DNA from: Balaenoptera acutorostrata
Taxonomy: Eukaryota; Chordata; Mammalia; Artiodactyla; Balaenopteridae
NCBI RefSeq assembly: GCF_949987535.1
Contig: NC_080069.1
Coordinates: 37,127,269 to 37,191,268, forward strand
DNA: 64,000 nt
Direction: 5' to 3'
Shown here: positions 46,600 through 56,699 of the stretch, in pieces
How positions within the stretch are numbered: position 1 is the first letter of the stretch
How the letters are laid out: each line of letters starts with the position of its first letter
Program-made: the position numbers and the translations under genes
Notes under the pieces: model-generated
Seen by the model: only the letters and a program-made list of their open reading frames with translations
Told to the model about the DNA's origin: nothing
The model's database searches: none

Positions 46600-47250
46600 A
46601 AGGCACGATAGTGGCCCGGCTGTGACCGTATTGCGTTGCTGAAACGCTTCTTTTGTGCTAAGCCTTACAAACACAATTCAGGAGCTGTAATTGCCTCAGA
46701 CAGTCAGATGTCCATTTACATACAGCATTCCCATCCTTGCTTTCTTTTAGCAGAAACGAAACAAAACCCAACCCAAACTAATGGAGTGTGTAAAAGCTCA
46801 CTTCCTAAACAACTCTGTCCATGCATTTCAACCCCACCCTGAGATTTGAGATTTCAAAGCACGTGAGATACTTTAAGGGGTTCTAGCTTTGGAATTTCCT
46901 TTTCACCCCCAAACAGGGTTAAGAAAAAAGACCTGGTGCCCAGGAAGGCTGAAAATATCCAGGGCTGTTGTCATTACCTGTGGCCTGGATCGAGACCACA
47001 GACCCAGCACTGCAATAGGCATCCGCCCTGCCAACAGCCATTTAGACATCCTGTAACCTGAAACACGTCCTTTTAAGCAGTTGAGAGGGGTGCAAATGAC
47101 AGTCAGCTACACAAATAATTTGCCCTCAAAATGTTTATCAGCTCCCTGCCATAGCCACTTCCATTTATAGCTTATAAACGGTTATTAGCTGGCTCCTTCA
47201 CATCTGATAACACCGCCCAGAACAGGTGGTGAGAACGGTGAGTGATTAGA
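46600..47250. other. Repeat-free stretch, candidate conserved non-coding element
   Basis: No repeat could be named in about 650 nt. It includes an AGCTGTAATTGCC homeodomain-type core (46683-46695), CATTTACATACAGCATTCCC, GAAAGCTCAC-like motifs and 'ATAGCTTATAAACGGTTATT' (47166-47185). No long open frame. Conservation and function are untested. Confidence 0.3.
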
Positions 47251-47812
47251 GGGCCTCCCTGGGAGGTGCTGCGTGCTTGCCTGTGGGTGGTCTTCCCGCC
47301 TGAGTCCAGTGCCCACATGAGAAGACATTGTAGAAAGCCTCCAATTTAGGAGATAACAGTCTGTGTTGTCTGTTTGTATAAAGTGCTGTCCAAATACAGC
47401 TGGCTTTGCTTTCTGGCCAGCAAACATTGCTAAGAAGGGTTGAAAGTTCAGCATCATCAGCCCCCCAAACGCAATCCCTTCCCCCTCTTACTCTTGGGCA
47501 AACAGTCCGCAGTGCTCATGTTCTATGGATTCCTTAGGAGGTTTGATTCACACTGAAAATGTTCCTCTGGCTAAGGTGATGCTCACACCCTGGCCAGGGC
47601 AGGGAAGCCAGAGGGGGACACCTAGCCAGCAGGAGGGCATGCTCTTAGTGCTTTGGCTATCTGTGACTTTGCTCTTTGCTAAAAAAAAGGCTTTGCAAGT
47701 CCCCACAACTTTTCTCAAAAACAGTGCCTGGCACAACGCACCACAAAGTCATCTGCCCCTGGTCCTCTTGGCATTTCTCAAGCAAAGAGAGTAGGAAAGA
47801 TAGATGTCGGAC
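47251..47812. other. Stretch without recognised genes or repeats
   Basis: Frames of 62-90 codons on both strands overlap at 47525-47794 and 47548-47736 and are not supported. Confidence 0.4.
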
Positions 47813-48017
47813 CAGCGTTTCTCAGCCTCGACACTACTGACATTTGGGGCTGGGTATGTCTGTTGTGGAGGCCTGGCCTTTGCACTTTAGGACATTTAAC
47901 AGCATCCCTTACCTTCACCCATGAGATGCCAGTAGCAACCCCAACTTCAGTTGTAACAAACAAAACTGCCTCCAGATATGGCTTGGGGGCAAAACCATCC
48001 CCAGTGAAGACCCACTG
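47813..48017 (-). mobile_element. MER20-like hAT DNA transposon, full length
   Basis: 'CAGCGTTTCTCAGCCTCGAC', 'ACTACTGACATTTGGGGCTG', 'ACATTTAACAGCATCCCTTA', 'AGATGCCAGTAGCAACCCC' and 'GCCTCCAGATATGGCTTGGG' follow the whole antisense element. Ends carry CAGCG... and ...CCCACTG. A convincing 8-bp duplication was not found. Confidence 0.85.
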
Positions 48018-48213
48018 TATTCTGTGATAAATATAAATTAACTGAAGAGCCATGCATGAACTACCCTAATAAGAACAGGAGCGCTTTCACAATCTAAAGC
48101 AGTGTCAGATAGACCCTCAGAAACATTTATTAGTTCAGTAACCAAATTCTGATTAGATTGTCTCATTGGGAAAAATGGTAATCAGTGAGTAAACCAAGAA
48201 CCAGGCAATTCTT

Positions 48214-48790
48214 GATAATGGATAAAGAAGATGTGGCACATATATACAATGGAATATTACTCAGCCATCAAAAGAAATGAAATGGAGGTATTTGTAATGA
48301 GGTGGATGGAATTAGAGTCTGTCATACAGAGTGAAGTAAGTCAGAAAGAGAAAAACAAATACAGTATGCTAACACATATATACGGAATCTAAGGGGAAAA
48401 AAAAAAAAAGGCCATGAAGAACCTAGTGGCAAGACGGGAATAAAGACACAGACCTACTAGAGAATGGACTTGAGGATATGGGGAGGGGGTGGGGTGAGAT
48501 GTGACAGGGTAAGAGAGTGTCATGGACATATATACACTACCAAATGTAAAATAGATAACTAGTGGGAAGCAGCCGCATAGCACAGGGAGATCAGTTCGGT
48601 GCTTTGTGACCACCTGGAGGGGTGGGATGGGGAGGGTGGGAGGGAGGGAGATGCTAGAGGGAAGAGAAATGGGAACATATTGTATATGTATAACTGATTC
48701 ACTTTGTTATAAAGCAGAAGCTAACACACTATTGTAAGGCAATTATACTTCAATAAAGATGTTAAAAAAAAATAAAAATAAAAATAAAAA
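48214..48790 (+). mobile_element. 5'-truncated L1 3' end (young type)
   Basis: Shares the last ~540 nt with the full-length L1: the ORF2 C-terminus (reads ...WIKKMWHIYTMEYYSAIK in frame) and the stop after 'TATATACGGAATCTAA', then the 3' UTR with 'AGCCGCATAGCACAGGGAGA'. AATAAA is at 48752-48757 and an AATAAAAATAAAA tail follows. A 15-nt segment and a second A19 run come after it (48791-48824). Confidence 0.93.
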
Positions 48791-48805
48791 CCCATGAGGA
48801 ATGAC

Positions 48806-48824
48806 AAAAAAAAAAAAAAAAAAA
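48806..48824 (+). repeat. A19 tract
   Basis: Nineteen adenines after a 15-nt spacer beyond the L1 tail. Confidence 0.9.
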
Positions 48825-48892
48825 TTTGAAAAGCAAAACAAAGCTAACTTCACGCTCCAAAAGTTAAAAAGGAGCTACGATGATGATGTGAT

Positions 48893-49010
48893 TAGTTAAA
48901 ATAATGAAGATAATTGCTAACATTTTTGAGGATTCTCTATGGGACAGGCACCGTGCTAAAATGTGTTATCATGCCCGTTTTACAGAGGATCTCAGCCTGA
49001 ACAAGGAAGA
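48893..49010 (-). mobile_element. MIR fragment
   Basis: 'GACAGGCACCGTGCTAAAAT', 'CCCGTTTTACAGAGGATCTC' follow the antisense MIR 3' half. Confidence 0.65.
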
Positions 49011-49154
49011 CTGTTTCCCAAAGTACTTTCCAGAATGTTCTCTGACTACAAATCATTTCCCATTCTCTGATTCCAAAAATGAGTTGAAGAGTTGGAATGT
49101 ATTTGGCTTTGTAGAATAGGCTTTTGTAAGTCCTAAACTCAAAACAACAATAAT

Positions 49155-49400
49155 GAAAAATAATAATAACAGCTGCTGTTTAGTGATTGCTCAGTGGGAG
49201 GCAGGCCTCCCGTTAAGCATGTTGCAAACACTCCCTCTTGATTGTCCCGAAGGAGGCAGAACCCCTTTCACAGGTGAGGAAACTGAGAGCTTAAAGTCCT
49301 GTCTCTCCGGAGGTTTCACAGCAGAGCCGGATCTCAACCCTTCTGACCCGGATTCTCCTGCTCCAGTAACGCCTGCCACCACGTGGCAGGGTGCTGCTCT
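49155..49400 (-). mobile_element. MIR SINE, long fragment
   Basis: 'TTTCACAGGTGAGGAAACTG', 'TTTCACAGCAGAGCCGGATC' and 'CCGGATTCTCCTGCTCC' mark an antisense MIR. Purine/CpG content has drifted. Confidence 0.75.
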
Positions 49401-50768
49401 GGCCTTCCGTAGGTGACAGGGTGGCGGGGCTGCCCGTCTCCGCCCAAGATGACCTGCAGTCTCTCTGACTCCTCCTTGGCCAAAATCAGGGACCCCACAC
49501 CCTCCGGCACAGTGCCCATGGCCATCTCCTCCCTCATCCCTGTTGTCCTCCATTCTCCCCACTCCCTTCTCCGTTTCATGACTTCCGTTACCAGCTAGGG
49601 CAATAAGCACTGACCATCTTTGGCCTGTGTCATTGGGTCTGATATTCATTGGGTCCCCGTCGTATTTGCCTGGAATACTCCTCCAGGGGCAGCTGAGTTA
49701 GCCCCTGTGTGAGCGGCACATGGCTTGTGGCCTGACCTTGGTAGTGGCCTGATCAGTCTCCGTGTAAGATCTTGACTCTCCATCCCAGAGGCAGGCTGAC
49801 AGACCCTCCGAATGCCCTCTTCGGGGAGATCCTGACCGCGCGGGTCCCCACGCCTCTGCTTGGACTCTCCCCCTCTGAGGATCCTGCAGCCTTCTTCGGA
49901 GGCCCATGCCACTCGCGGGCAGCTCTGCTTGTCAGAGCACTCCTCCCCTTAGGTTGGCTGGAGAGCTGCCTCCCTGAAGCCCGCCACTGGTCCAAGTTTT
50001 GCCGTTCAAAATGCTACCACTTTCTTCTTCCCAAGACAGCCTACCCCATAGGTGTGAGGGAACAGGCAAGGAGGGAAACACACAGGTTTTGGAGACTTAC
50101 CTAAACTGAATACAATTCCCAGCCACCCACACTGTGAACTGGGGTGAGCTTTTAAACCCCATGAGAGTTCGTATCTGTAGAGTCATTGTAGGAATTACAA
50201 ATTACATGTGTGAAATACCCAACGTGGTCATTCTCGACCTGTCTTTATCTGCAGCACATCTGGGAAGACTATACTTTTTTTGGCACACCCAAAAGAATTA
50301 ACAGGTTGGCGGCACAATTTGGAAAGATGGAAAATAATTTTTCGTAATTAATATAGTCTTCCCTTGACTGCCCATCCTGTCACTCCCCACCCAGTGAGCA
50401 GAGCTGCTCACGGCCCTGATAGCACCGTTGTATATACTCATCCTCCTCTCGATGGGTTTCAGTAAACACACCACTTTCCTTGGCACCTTCGCCCTGCACC
50501 TCATCCTGTGACCCACATGGTTGGTGCCCCCCACTCTCCCCTTCATCACCCAACCCATCTAGCTTAGCATCCTGACCTCCAGACGTTATGCTAACCGTGC
50601 ACACACAGCCTCAGTTGTAGGCAGAACATGTTTGTACACACTGCTCACAACTTGGCAGGGTTTTCCGCAGTGTGGAAGGGAAACTGCCTGTCCGTGGAAG
50701 GTACTCAAAAATGGCAATTATTACTCTTACGGATAGCTTTAGAGGCTGTTTTCAGGTTTTTCTTCTTT
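49401..50768. other. GC-moderate stretch without recognised genes
   Basis: Minus-strand frames of 68-152 codons (49191-49649, 49646-49912, 49753-49995) and plus-strand 49772-50104 overlap each other in several phases. That is the pattern of chance frames in GC-rich DNA. No domain, signal or splice site was convincing. Confidence 0.4.
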
Positions 50769-50783
50769 AAAAGCACACAGGTC
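50769..50783 (+). repeat. Target-site duplication, left copy
   Basis: AAAAGCACACAGGTC, matched by AAAAGCACATAGGTC at 51164-51178 (one difference). Confidence 0.9.
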
Positions 50784-51163
50784 GGGCTTCCCTGGTGGCC
50801 CATTGGTTAAGAATCCGCCTGCCAATGCAGAGGACACGGGTTCGAGCCCTGGTCCAGGAAGAGCCCACATGCCACGGAGCAATTAAGCCCGTGCGCCACA
50901 ACTACTGAGCCTGTGCTCTAGAGCCTGTGAGCCACAACTACTGAGCCCAGGTGCCACAACTACTGAAGCCCACGCACCTAGAGCCCGTGCTACACAACCT
51001 GAGAAGCCACAGCAATGAGAAGCCCGCGCACCGCAACGAAGAGTAGCCTCTGCTCGCCACAACTAGAGAAAGCCTGCGTGCAGCAATGAAGACCCAACAC
51101 AGCCAAAAATAAATAAATAAACAAAATAAATAAATTTATAAAAAATAAAAATAAAAAAAGAAT
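50784..51163 (+). mobile_element. tRNA-derived CHR-type SINE, copy 2, with internal duplications
   Basis: Head GGGCTTCCCTGGTGGCCCAT, B box GGTTCGAGCC, and tail '...CCCAACACAGCC' plus (TAAA)n-like A-rich end. At about 380 bp it is longer than the ~285-bp copy at 31802. GCCACAACTACTGA occurs three times (50895, 50931, 50953), as expected from an internal duplication. A 15-bp duplication (1 mismatch) flanks it, so it is a single insertion and the older, more diverged of the SINEs here. Confidence 0.93.
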
Positions 51164-51178
51164 AAAAGCACATAGGTC
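51164..51178 (+). repeat. Target-site duplication, right copy
   Basis: AAAAGCACATAGGTC, partner of 50769-50783. Confidence 0.9.
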
Positions 51179-51524
51179 TTTACACTGCTTTTTGTTGACA
51201 TGACCTTCGAGTCATCCCATCATGACCACCAACCCCACTAGGGTTCAGTGTGGACTGGTCTGCACTGGATATTGAGGCTCTCCTAAGATTTCATTCCTCC
51301 ATGAAACAAACATGTACCCAGTGCCCATATCTGCCCTGGAAACACAAATATGTATCAAACCTAGCTGCTTCCTGCAAAAAACTGCAGTTTCCACAGCTAC
51401 ACTGTGCATTTTGAAATTGTAGCTCAGAGTTCCCTAAGAGTAATGACTTCTAATCCTGGTTGTGTAAACAAATGGCCTTGAATTCAACATAATTATAAAA
51501 AGCAAAATAGGCCCTACAGGCCCT
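51179..51524. other. Stretch without recognised genes
   Basis: 'CCATGAAACAAACATGTACC' near 51300 vaguely recalls antisense L2. Otherwise unassigned. Confidence 0.35.
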
Positions 51525-51690
51525 TGAGGGTTTAAGACTAGACTTTGGGATTTACTAGGTTGTGTAACCTTGGGCTTGTCATTTAAGTTCCAGAGCCTCA
51601 AATGTCCCTCATCCAAATCAGCAATAATGCTTATCCTGCCCACTTAAAAGGTTTGGTTGAGAAACAAAATAAGCGAAAGCATTTGAAATT
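51525..51690 (+). mobile_element. MIR SINE fragment
   Basis: 'TGTGTAACCTTGGGCTTGTC', 'AGTTCCAGAGCCTCAAATGT', 'CAATAATGCTTATCCTGCCC' follow the sense MIR core and 3' end. Confidence 0.75.
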
Positions 51691-52133
51691 TTTAAAAAAA
51701 TCAGGTAAATAAAATTTTTCATTGTAAAATGGAAGGTTTTAAGTAGATTCTCTCTTAGGTCCTTTTCAGTTCTTACTAGACAGATCAGCACTGCAGTTTG
51801 AAGCTGAGGCATGCAGGAACATGCTATGTGCCTTTGGCAGCTGTTTGTGACAACTGAGGATTAGAGATTTTACCCAAACAGGGAGAAAAGATAAGCGGTA
51901 GCATATCAAGGGCGCGGCGGTGGGAGTGGTCCAGCCCAGCACACAATGGGATAGATTGCTTGAGAGAAATTAAAAACAACCATAAAACCCACCACAGTTC
52001 TGGTTGGCTTTTTATTTTCGTCATGTGCTAGCATTCTAAACATCGCCAGTGATAAAATACTCCTCCTGGGGTAGGGGGAAGGGGGAAATTTGGAAGGTCT
52101 TTCTAAGCTATTGCTGTGATTACCATTGAGCTT
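51691..52133. other. Stretch without recognised genes or repeats
   Basis: A 168-codon minus-strand frame at 51906-52412 runs mostly through the SINE at 52149-52455 and is not a gene. Confidence 0.4.
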
Positions 52134-52148
52134 TAATAATATAGATGA
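52134..52148 (+). repeat. Target-site duplication, left copy
   Basis: TAATAATATAGATGA, identical at 52456-52470. Confidence 0.93.
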
Positions 52149-52455
52149 GGGCTTCGCTGGTGGCGCAGTGGTTGAGAATCTGCCTGCCAATGCGGGGGAC
52201 AGGGGTTCGAGCCCTGGTCTGGGAGGATCCCACATGCCGCGGAGCAACCGGGCCCGTGGGCCACAACTACTGAGCCTGCGCATCTGGAGCCTGTGCTCCG
52301 CAACAAGAAAGGGCACGATAGTGAGAGGCCCGCGCACCGCGATGAAGAGTGGCCCCCACTCGCCGCAACTAGAGAAAGCCCTCGCACAGAAACGAAGACC
52401 CAACACAGCCAAAAATAAATTAATTAATAAATAAATTTATAAAAAATAATAATAA
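52149..52455 (+). mobile_element. tRNA-derived CHR-type SINE, copy 3
   Basis: Head GGGCTTCGCTGGTGGCGCAG, B box GGTTCGAGCC, body with 'CAACTACTGAGCCTGCGCAT' and 'AACGAAGACCCAACACAGCC', then an A/T-rich tail. Very similar to copy 1 in subfamily diagnostic segments. Perfect 15-bp duplication. It is one kb downstream of copy 2 in the same orientation. Confidence 0.95.
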
Positions 52456-52470
52456 TAATAATATAGATGA
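52456..52470 (+). repeat. Target-site duplication, right copy
   Basis: TAATAATATAGATGA, partner of 52134-52148. Confidence 0.93.
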
Positions 52471-53261
52471 AAGCTTCAAATCAGCACATTGTTAGCACTC
52501 ATCCTTTGATAACATTATATTGTACCTGAGGTCACTTTGCAGCATGCCCACCTACACAGCAGACCTCCAACACATGTGGGCTCAGCCCTCGTCTTTCCTT
52601 CATGATCCTTTGGACAGCATCCTGTCCAGAGAAGCTCACGTGTGTGGCCCCCACGCTATTCCATATTCCTGCGTATAAGCAGCAGACCTGCAGCAAACAG
52701 TGGTAGGCCTGCGATTATAAAGATGAAGGACCAGAACTTTTTACCTTAATTACGTTACACCAGCTGATCACTTGGAGTTTTTGTGTTTAAAATTTACAAC
52801 TCCTGGTACAAATTGTGAGGAGTAATGTCTTTTCATTAACTGTAGATTTTACTTCATACATGAAATAATTTACTGAGCATGAATCATACCTTTAAATTGA
52901 AATTGACTGTTCTTTTTAAATTATTGGTTTAGAACTAAAGAACAGATTAAAACCTGGATGAGGAATGATTATTACTGAAAATGATATTAGTGTGCAGAGG
53001 AGAGTATTAAATAATTGGTCCTGTTCCTGGAGTCAAATACACCACCGATGGTGAGACGATGTTTATTTCTCTTGGTCGCCATGACTAATATCACACTTGG
53101 AAGAGCAGATCTTAGGAGACGGCAGTGTGCTTCTTCAGGTCTCAGACAGGTCTGAACCCCAGTGGAGAGTTAATTGGCTGAACTGAACATTTCCATGCCG
53201 TTTAAACTGAGACATTCAACAGTGCATGTACTGATTTCCAATCAAAGAATAGCAGAAGGGG
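52471..53261. other. Stretch without recognised genes or repeats
   Basis: Nothing supportable on either strand. Confidence 0.4.
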
Positions 53262-54530
53262 AACTATTCACTCATTCATCCATTCATTCATTTAACAAGT
53301 CTTCATGGAGTGCCTACATATCAGACACTTTTCTGGGGGACATAAAATCTCTAGCTTCATGGAACTTTCATTCTAGTGTTTGGGGGAGTGGTGCAGGGAA
53401 TCTGACAGTTAAGAAACAGGAAAAATACACAGCAGGTCAAAATGTGGTGAGTGCCATGGGCACAAGCAAAACAAGGAAGGGGACAAGGACGCCACCTGGA
53501 GTAGGAGTTGGTGTGCTTGTTTAAATATAGTGGCTGGGGGAGGCCTCACCTTAAGAAGGTGACACCTGAGCAGAGACTCAAGGGAGGTGAGGCAGGGATG
53601 CATGCAGACCTTTAGGGAAAGGGAATTCAAGGGCTGGCCTGAAAGTGCCCCAGCTTTGAGGTAGGAGCATTCTCAGAGTGCCTGAGAACCAAGAGGAGGT
53701 GGAGAGAAGTCACAAGAGGGGAAGAGGCAGGGAAGGGTGCTGGAGAAGGAGTAGGGTCCGATGGCCTTGTGCCAGTGATGGGCGTCTCCTGTTGAGCTCA
53801 GGGAGGTGAGAAGCACAGGGAAGGCTACTTGCTGAGGAAGGACATGATCTGGCAGGTCGTACAGACTGGGCTGTTGTTACGTGATTAGATCACAGGAGGT
53901 CAGCAAACCTGTGGGACAAATCTGGTCCTCCACCTGTTTTTGTACAGCCTAAGAGAAAAGAATGGTTTTTATATTTTAAACATTTGAAAAAAGTCAAAAA
54001 AGAGTAATATTTTGCGGCATGTGAAAATTATGTGAAATTCAAATTTCAGTGTCCATTTGCTTGTTTATTATCTGTGGCTCTTTACATGCTACAAGGGCAA
54101 AGTTGAATAATTGTGACAGGAACTGTAAAACTGGCAAAGCCTAAAATATCTACCATTTGGCTCTTTACAGAAAAAGTTTGCTGATGCCTGTCTTGGACCA
54201 CAGAGGGCTGAGGGTGCAAGCAGGGAGGCCAGTAGGAGGCTCTTGCAATGATCCAGGTAGAGATGATGGTGAGTTTGACCAGAGTTCAGCAGAGGCGGTG
54301 ATGAGAAGTGGTTGGACTGCTGTTGTATTTTGATGATGGAGGCAGCAAGACTCAGTGATAAATCCCACAGAGTGTGTGAAGGAAAGAAGGAGTCAAGAGA
54401 GATACCCAGGGTGGAGCTTGCAATGAGCGTTGGGTTGCTCTTTACTGGGATGGAAAAGCTCCAGGGGGAGCAGAGATTTTGGCGGGGAGGAGACAAGAGT
54501 TCAGGGGGTTATGTCCAGGTCCTGTCTTGG
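53262..54530 (-). mobile_element. Long L2 fragment, interrupted by a DNA transposon
   Basis: About 970 bp of antisense L2 in two pieces (53262-53892 and 54191-54530). Landmarks: 'CATTCATTCATTTAACAAGT', 'CTTCATGGAACTTTCATTCT', 'AAGAAGGTGACACCTGAGCA', 'GAAGGACATGATCTGGCAGG', then after the insert 'GGCTCTTGCAATGATCCAGG' and 'TGAGAAGTGGTTGGACTGCT'. This is an unusually long L2 copy reaching into the ORF2-derived part. Coding frames over it are chance. Confidence 0.85.
53893..54190. mobile_element. hAT-like DNA transposon inside L2
   Basis: Ends are inverted: CAGGAGGTCAGCAAACC at the left and GTTTGCTGATGCCTG at the right. The body ('CTTTACAGAAAAAGTTTGC', 'CTAAAATATCTACCATTTGG', 'GTTTATTATCTGTGGCTC') matches a common eutherian MER DNA element. 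It interrupts the L2, so it is younger. Confidence 0.75.
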
Positions 54531-55354
54531 TTGTGACCATTGGGTGTTCTTTTTCATGTTCACCTAATTCAGCTCTGTTAGCTGCGGGGATCTGAAACAA
54601 GCTATAATTATGAGGTTCTTCTATTCATTGACATGGAATTAAGTCACCTGTATGTTTGATAGACCAAGAAATTCATGTTAACCTAGGGGACATCACCTGG
54701 GTTGCAATGCACAAAGAGCACTTTCTTGCAGCTGAGAAAACCCTCAGGCAGAGCCACAGGTGCAATTGGTGCAGTGGAGAAAGCTGAGTGCAAAGGGGAT
54801 GCGAGTTACCAGTGAGACACCAAAAGCATCAGATCAAATGTGATAGTCACAGTAATGCAAAAGCCCAAAATGAGCGCCCCCTGGGATACCTATAGCCTTT
54901 GGGAAGGTTTGGTTCATCCAGGGGCCAAGCCAAGGAGGTTTCTCAAGACCAGAGGGAGTTTTCATAGATCCAAGGAATTGTTGCCATTTTTGGCCCCTAT
55001 AGACTCAATTTAAGATCATTTTGTAACCAGAGCTAAAAACGTTCTTATGTAATATACTTCCTAAATTGCTACAAGCATTTTCAATTATATAGCTTCAACA
55101 TCTGTTTTATTAGAAACAACATGTATTTTCTTTTCATGGTTAATGAAAGGAGAAAACATCACTTCATTTACTATGCACAATGGCAAAATCTTCTTCTAGG
55201 ATATGGACCAAAAGCTAGAATGACTACCATTTGTGCTAATTAGCAATAGAAGCATTAAAATGCAGCCCAGTGGATAGAGAGGAATTGCCATGAAATGATA
55301 AAAGGATTTAGCAGGCAAAAAATACCTGTAAATATAGAAGCAGATTTCATGGGT
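54531..55354. other. Stretch without recognised genes or repeats
   Basis: Nothing supportable on either strand. Confidence 0.4.
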
Positions 55355-55370
55355 AACAAGATGGACTTTT
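55355..55370 (+). repeat. Target-site duplication, left copy
   Basis: AACAAGATGGACTTTT, matched by AACAAGGCTGACTTTT at 55676-55691 with two differences. Confidence 0.85.
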
Positions 55371-55391
55371 TTTTTTTTTAACTTTTTGGGT

Positions 55392-55430
<39 letters not shown>

Positions 55431-55675
55431 TGGCTGTGTTGGGTCTTCGTTTCTGTGCGAGGGCTTTCTCTAGTTGCGGCAAGTGGGGGCCACTCTTCAT
55501 CGCCGTGCGCAGGCCTCTCTTGTTGTGGAGCACAGGCTCCAGACGCAGGCTCAGTAGTTGTGGCTCACGGACCTAGTTGCTCTGCGGCATGTGGGATCTT
55601 CCCAGACCAGGGCTCGACCGCGTGTCCCCTGCATTGGCAGGCAGATTCTCAACCACTGCGCCACCAGGGAAGCCC
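55371..55675 (-). mobile_element. tRNA-derived CHR-type SINE, copy 4
   Basis: Reverse complement of the same SINE: T-rich tail with (TTTA)10 at 55391-55430, 'GGCTGTGTTGGGTCTTCGTT', 'GGCTCAGTAGTTGTGGCTCA', and the head 'CTGCGCCACCAGGGAAGCCC'. The B box is altered (CTCGACCGCG in antisense). A 16-bp duplication with two differences flanks it. Confidence 0.95.
55391..55430. repeat. (TTTA)10 microsatellite in SINE tail
   Basis: Ten perfect units, grown from the SINE A-rich tail. Confidence 0.95.
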
Positions 55676-55691
55676 AACAAGGCTGACTTTT
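55676..55691 (+). repeat. Target-site duplication, right copy
   Basis: AACAAGGCTGACTTTT, partner of 55355-55370. Confidence 0.85.
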
Positions 55692-56225
55692 GACTTTAAT
55701 TTGTAGATATCTGAAAGACTGAACAAATTCCATGAATTCACACTTTCTTATCATTCTAGAAATTGCACAAATCCACCTAGAGTTAGCTATAAGGGAAAAA
55801 AATAATCAGTCCACATAGAGAGGTGAACATATAAACGTGAACCTCAGAATCATGTTAATTATTGGGAAACACACACACACACAAACTCATACACACTCAC
55901 ACACACAGAAGTTCGTTTGCAGCACTGTGATATTGTGATTTATAATAAGAAATATATATTTGGTCTTTGTCCCATTCCTGGCTCACAGCTCCTAAAACTC
56001 TTGGAATTTCCTAAGAGACAAGAACAATTGGAGAATCTTTTGTTATAATATTTGAACTTTTGTCCTCAGTTCCTGAAATTGCTTCAGAACAATAATGGTG
56101 AATGGGGTGTCCAGGTACTCGTAGACCCCCTTTCAATGACATCCAAGTTTATGTTAATGACGTGACTACTGCAAAGGCCCTGGGTAACCTAAGGATGGAG
56201 GCTGGTGGTCAGGGGAAGCAACAAT
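55692..56225. other. Stretch without recognised genes; CA-rich patch
   Basis: An interrupted (AC)n patch lies at 55869-55910. Otherwise unassigned. Confidence 0.45.
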
Positions 56226-56233
56226 CATTAGAG
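56226..56233 (+). repeat. 8-bp target-site duplication, left copy
   Basis: CATTAGAG, matched by CATTACAG at 56459-56466 (7 of 8). Confidence 0.75.
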
Positions 56234-56458
56234 CAGTTGTCCCCAACCTTTTTGGCACCAGGGACCGGTTTCGTGGAAGAAAATTTTTCCACGGAGCGGT
56301 GTGGGGGTGAGGGGATGGTTCAGGCGGTAATGGGAGCAATGGAGAGCGGCAGATGAAGCTTTCCTCGCTTTCCCACTGCTCACCTCCTGCTGTGTGGCCC
56401 GGTTCCTAACAGGCTGCAGACTGGTACCAGTCCGAGGCCTGGGGGTTGGGGACCCCTG
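56234..56458. mobile_element. hAT-superfamily non-autonomous DNA transposon, internally deleted
   Basis: Terminal repeats CAGTTGTCCCCAACC and GGGTTGGGGACCCCTG are inverted. The flanks CATTAGAG/CATTACAG give an 8-bp duplication, the size made by hAT transposases. Internal text ('TTTGGCACCAGGGACCGGTT', 'GTGTGGCCCGGTTCCTAACA') identifies a well-known eutherian element, shortened here to 225 bp. A 5' half of the longer form appears lost. No coding capacity. Confidence 0.85.
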
Positions 56459-56466
56459 CATTACAG
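56459..56466 (+). repeat. 8-bp target-site duplication, right copy
   Basis: CATTACAG, partner of 56226-56233. Confidence 0.75.
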
Positions 56467-56583
56467 GAATGGAACATTCAGTCCCATTTTCCACCTCCAG
56501 AGTAGGGAGAGGAGCTTGAGATTGAATTCAACCACCAATAGCTGATGTTTTAATCAATCATGCCTACGTATGGAAGCCTCAAA

Positions 56584-56594
56584 CCCCCCCCCCC
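56584..56594. repeat. Poly-C tract (C11)
   Basis: Eleven consecutive cytosines. Confidence 0.9.
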
Positions 56595-56699
56595 AATTCG
56601 AAGAGTTTCTGGGTTGGCGAACATGTGGAGATTCAGGGAGAGTGGTAACCCAGAGAGGGCAAGGAAGCTTTGTACCCTTTCCCACATACCTTGCCGTAT

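Noticed and set aside
49191..49649. 152-codon minus-strand frame
   Set aside because: Half of it runs through a MIR and the rest overlaps frames in other phases.
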